Below, in pieces: positions 61,836 to 64,000 of a stretch of 64,000 nt of DNA. Position 1 is the stretch's first letter; every line of letters starts with the position of its first letter. Under the pieces are notes generated by a model. It had not been told where the DNA came from. It searched no databases and was given only the letters and a program-made list of their open reading frames with translations. Made by a program: the position numbers and the translations under genes. The stretch is from JAJEBT01 sp965221485 (GTDB lineage: Bacteria > Pseudomonadota > Alphaproteobacteria > MPNO01 > UBA830), in assembly GCA_965221485.1 (NCBI GenBank), contig OZ244893.1, positions 2,790,001-2,854,000 of the forward strand, written 5' to 3'.

Positions 61836-63640
61836 AACCCATACTCGGCGAGATCGAAAAACGCGGCGTCATCGACGGCCACTGTCGGCACGACGAACGC
61901 CCGGTCGAGGAAATCATTGCGCTGTTCGCAGCTTGTCTCGGCGATCAACAGGCAGCTGTGACAGGCGGCGCCCTGCAGCATCCGGCCCTCAAGGCGGGAG
62001 TCAGGAGCGTGGTCAGCACATACCGGATCGTTCGAGCACAAGCGCGCAGCCTGGAGCGCCCGACGAAGATGATCGCCAAGACACCGACCGGCTTCGACCA
62101 GGCCTCCCAGCGTCCCCTCGGAATCCGATGAGCCGGTAAAGATCAATATGCCGTAGCCTCCTTCGCCCGCATAGACACGCTCGCGCAAAGAGCTAGCCGG
62201 ATAGCCGCATTCGAGCGCGATCGAAGTCATGAGCATGTGCGAGAGCGAGTGGAGCATCACATAAGGAAAACCGGGGAAGTCCTCTTCGGGGCGCTGATGC
62301 TCTTTAGCCCAGATCTTCCAGCCGTCGAAAATCATTCGACCTCGGGCCTGCACGCCTGGACGCTTCAGCCACGCTTTCACTGCCTCGCTTTTGAATGAGA
62401 GGAAAACGCCCTCTCCACGATTCTCTACCGCGGGCAGCCATGTGATTGTCTTGGCGAGCGAAGCCCGGATCACATCGAGATCGAGTTCACCGTCCTTGTC
62501 CGGGCTAATGGCCTCGAATCTCGTGAATCCGAGCAGCGCGACCACCTCGCGCAACCGGTGCACCAGCACCAGTTTGTCGATAGCGGCAAGAAGAGGGTCC
62601 TGTTGGGGGTCCCAGCATTCACGCGATGGAGTCTCGGCGTAGAATTTAGAGCGGGGATCGTCGTCACCGATAGTGGCGTCGCCTCTATCAAGTATCTCGA
62701 ACTCGGCGGCTTTGACAGGGACATCTTCACTCTCGCCGTCCCCCTTCTGTCTCCGGTATTCTGCAAGAACAACTGTGTCATCAGTTCCTTCGAAGGCAGC
62801 GGCAAGCTCCGGCAACACACGGAAATTCATCAATGCACCCAAATCGTCAGCAGCCTTCAGGCGGTCGTAATGGCTGGATACCTTGGCGGCGAGCCCGGCG
62901 TCGAACTCCGGCAGCGAGATGACGCTCATCGTTTGAGGAAAATAGGCATTGCTTGCGGTGCGCACCAGGAGCCGGTAGCGCTCGTTGCATTCCTCCTGCG
63001 CATATTGCCCAATCCACGGCCTCTTGCCCTCGCACTGGCCGAGTGCACCGGTTCCAGGACTCAAGGCCTCATAGAGTGAACGCTCCTCGCCGCATTCGCA
63101 GACACCAAAGGTGTCTCCGATGTCGGCGCCTGCGCCGCGTTCTTCCAGCCAGAGCGGGCGCTGGCATGTCGTGCTGCCTCGATGCACGAATCGCCGCCAA
63201 TCAAGATCGTCGATATGGCCACGCCGGCAACCGCAGACGAATCGAACCGGGACTACCGGCTTTCGCTTGCCGTCTTCGTCGCGGAATCGGGCTTTGTCCA
63301 GGTGTTCCCATCGCACCAGCCGGCGGCGGCGCCACTGAGGGTTTCGGGGTGAGGACCTTGCCTCCTTGACAATGAACCAGGTCGGGAAGATGCGCGCGCC
63401 GACGGGCGCCGCCTGATGTGCGTTCTCCTCATGGTGCGGCGGCGTCCAGAGATCGAGGGAAGGCACATCCAGAAGACGCCGTAGTTTGGCGGCGAGACGC
63501 GGCTCTTCGACCTTCTCACGGCGGACAGGCGACCAAGCCTGCAGACCGGAAATGATCACCGACCAATCGGGCAGATCGACCATGGCGCCCGGTCCGTAGG
63601 TCGTAATCAATTGACTCTGGCGGAGGATGTTATTGGCCAT
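61832..63640 (-). CDS. drmB: DISARM protein DrmB (DUF1998)
   Basis: 602 residues. It opens with RQSQLITTYGPGAMVDLPD, the hallmark of DrmB. It has Cys pairs for zinc (VRFVCGCRRGHIDDLDW; FGVCECGEERSLYE; a C-terminal GAACHSCLLIAETSCEQRND) and the DUF1998 region HSLSHMLMTSIALECGYPAS. DrmA and DrmB form the core complex that blocks incoming unmethylated DNA. The start lies 6 bp after the drmA stop. Confidence 0.9.
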   Translation of the reverse strand: MANNILRQSQLITTYGPGAMVDLPDWSVIISGLQAWSPVRREKVEEPRLAAKLRRLLDVPSLDLWTPPHHEENAHQAAPVGARIFPTWFIVKEARSSPRNPQWRRRRLVRWEHLDKARFRDEDGKRKPVVPVRFVCGCRRGHIDDLDWRRFVHRGSTTCQRPLWLEERGAGADIGDTFGVCECGEERSLYEALSPGTGALGQCEGKRPWIGQYAQEECNERYRLLVRTASNAYFPQTMSVISLPEFDAGLAAKVSSHYDRLKAADDLGALMNFRVLPELAAAFEGTDDTVVLAEYRRQKGDGESEDVPVKAAEFEILDRGDATIGDDDPRSKFYAETPSRECWDPQQDPLLAAIDKLVLVHRLREVVALLGFTRFEAISPDKDGELDLDVIRASLAKTITWLPAVENRGEGVFLSFKSEAVKAWLKRPGVQARGRMIFDGWKIWAKEHQRPEEDFPGFPYVMLHSLSHMLMTSIALECGYPASSLRERVYAGEGGYGILIFTGSSDSEGTLGGLVEAGRCLGDHLRRALQAARLCSNDPVCADHAPDSRLEGRMLQGAACHSCLLIAETSCEQRNDFLDRAFVVPTVAVDDAAFFDLAEYGF

Positions 63641-63646
63641 GGACGT

Positions 63647-64000
63647 TTACTCCATGTCACGCCCTTCGGGGCTCTTGATGCCGAGCAGTACGCCCGGTTC
63701 GACATCGCGCAGAGATCGGGGCGCCCGGAATCGAAGCTGGGTATCGGTCAGCACGTTTCGGTTCGGGTCAATCATCTCGCGCAGCAACGGGCTAGAAGTC
63801 TTGCTGTCCCTGCCCAGTGCATAGCCGAAGTCCGCACCCCCCTGTCCGGCCTCATGGGCGAGCTTGGCCCAGTCATCAATGAGGCTTTGGGCACGGTTGC
63901 GGACACGATCCGCGAAATCGTCTGGGAGACCGTCGGCATGGCTCCTCGCCCGCTCGCCAAGCGCCTGAGCCAGCGCGGCCGTCTTCGCGGCATGCTCTTC
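63647..64000 (-). CDS. drmA: DISARM helicase DrmA, C-terminal end
   Basis: Only the last 117 codons are in the window. The frame reads RNRAQSLIDDWAKLAHEAG, then DTQLRFRAPRSLRDVEPGVL and LGIKSPEGRDME before the TAA at 63647-63649. The ending VEPGV just before drmB is consistent with the C-terminus of the DrmA helicase. Gene order drmA-drmB-drmC is conserved in DISARM. The methyltransferase and class-specific genes must lie to the right of the window if the system is complete. Confidence 0.8.
   Translation of the reverse strand, partial: EEHAAKTAALAQALGERARSHADGLPDDFADRVRNRAQSLIDDWAKLAHEAGQGGADFGYALGRDSKTSSPLLREMIDPNRNVLTDTQLRFRAPRSLRDVEPGVLLGIKSPEGRDME

Noticed and set aside
1..64000. CRISPR arrays
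   Set aside because: No series of regularly spaced short repeats was seen on either strand.

Overview
The window looks like a high-GC alphaproteobacterial chromosome carrying a large integrative and conjugative element (ICE) loaded with anti-phage genes. The evidence is tightly overlapping GC-rich operons, an F-type type IV secretion system with a MobF relaxase, and alphaproteobacterial-style IS630, IS256 and IS91 elements. The genus cannot be read from the sequence.

Layout. 1-5200 lies outside the ICE and is itself old accessory DNA: an IS91-type transposase running off the left edge, its frameshifted tyrosine recombinase, a KAP P-loop NTPase with a clear promoter, and a decayed MoxR-like ATPase. 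At 5198-5243 lies the 3' part of an initiator tRNA-fMet gene, followed on its 3' side by the tRNA's terminator. This is one attachment site of the ICE. The element starts here with its integrase (5439-6647) and continues past the right edge, because no intact tRNA-fMet is seen.

6.8-31.3 kb is a defence and cargo zone: an AlbA/Schlafen-like protein with TrlF (PHP plus SMC-like ATPase); a deleted IS256 relic; two decayed coupled genes, the second HEPN-like; a SPARSA short-Argonaute operon (SIR2-APAZ and Ago) whose Ago gene is split by an IS630 element with a TA target duplication; a truncated gene beside repeats; an IetAS pair (AAA ATPase and subtilase); an IS630 relic; and a five-gene AT-richer operon (GNAT-ABC ATPase, HerA-like ATPase, unknown protein, PLD nuclease, P-loop ATPase) that I cannot match to a named system and regard as the best candidate for something undescribed.

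31.4-55.5 kb is the conjugation module: an S24/LexA-like repressor divergent from a long operon reading regulator, pilin, traL, E, K, B, V, C, two accessory genes, trbI, S26 peptidase traF, traW, U, trbC, traN, traF, traH, traG, then traD and the relaxase traI, with a small membrane-protein gene antisense between traG and traD. 55.5-64 kb is a second cargo zone: an XRE-ImmA/IrrE protein with a PIN-like partner, an overlapping phosphoesterase plus GHKL-ATPase pair (second candidate system), and DISARM genes drmC, drmB and the end of drmA in convergent orientation.

Dispersed short repeats (three copies of a ~100 bp unit; two copies of an integrase-3'-end sequence; inverted 13-mers) mark old junctions and suggest that the cargo was assembled from several islands.
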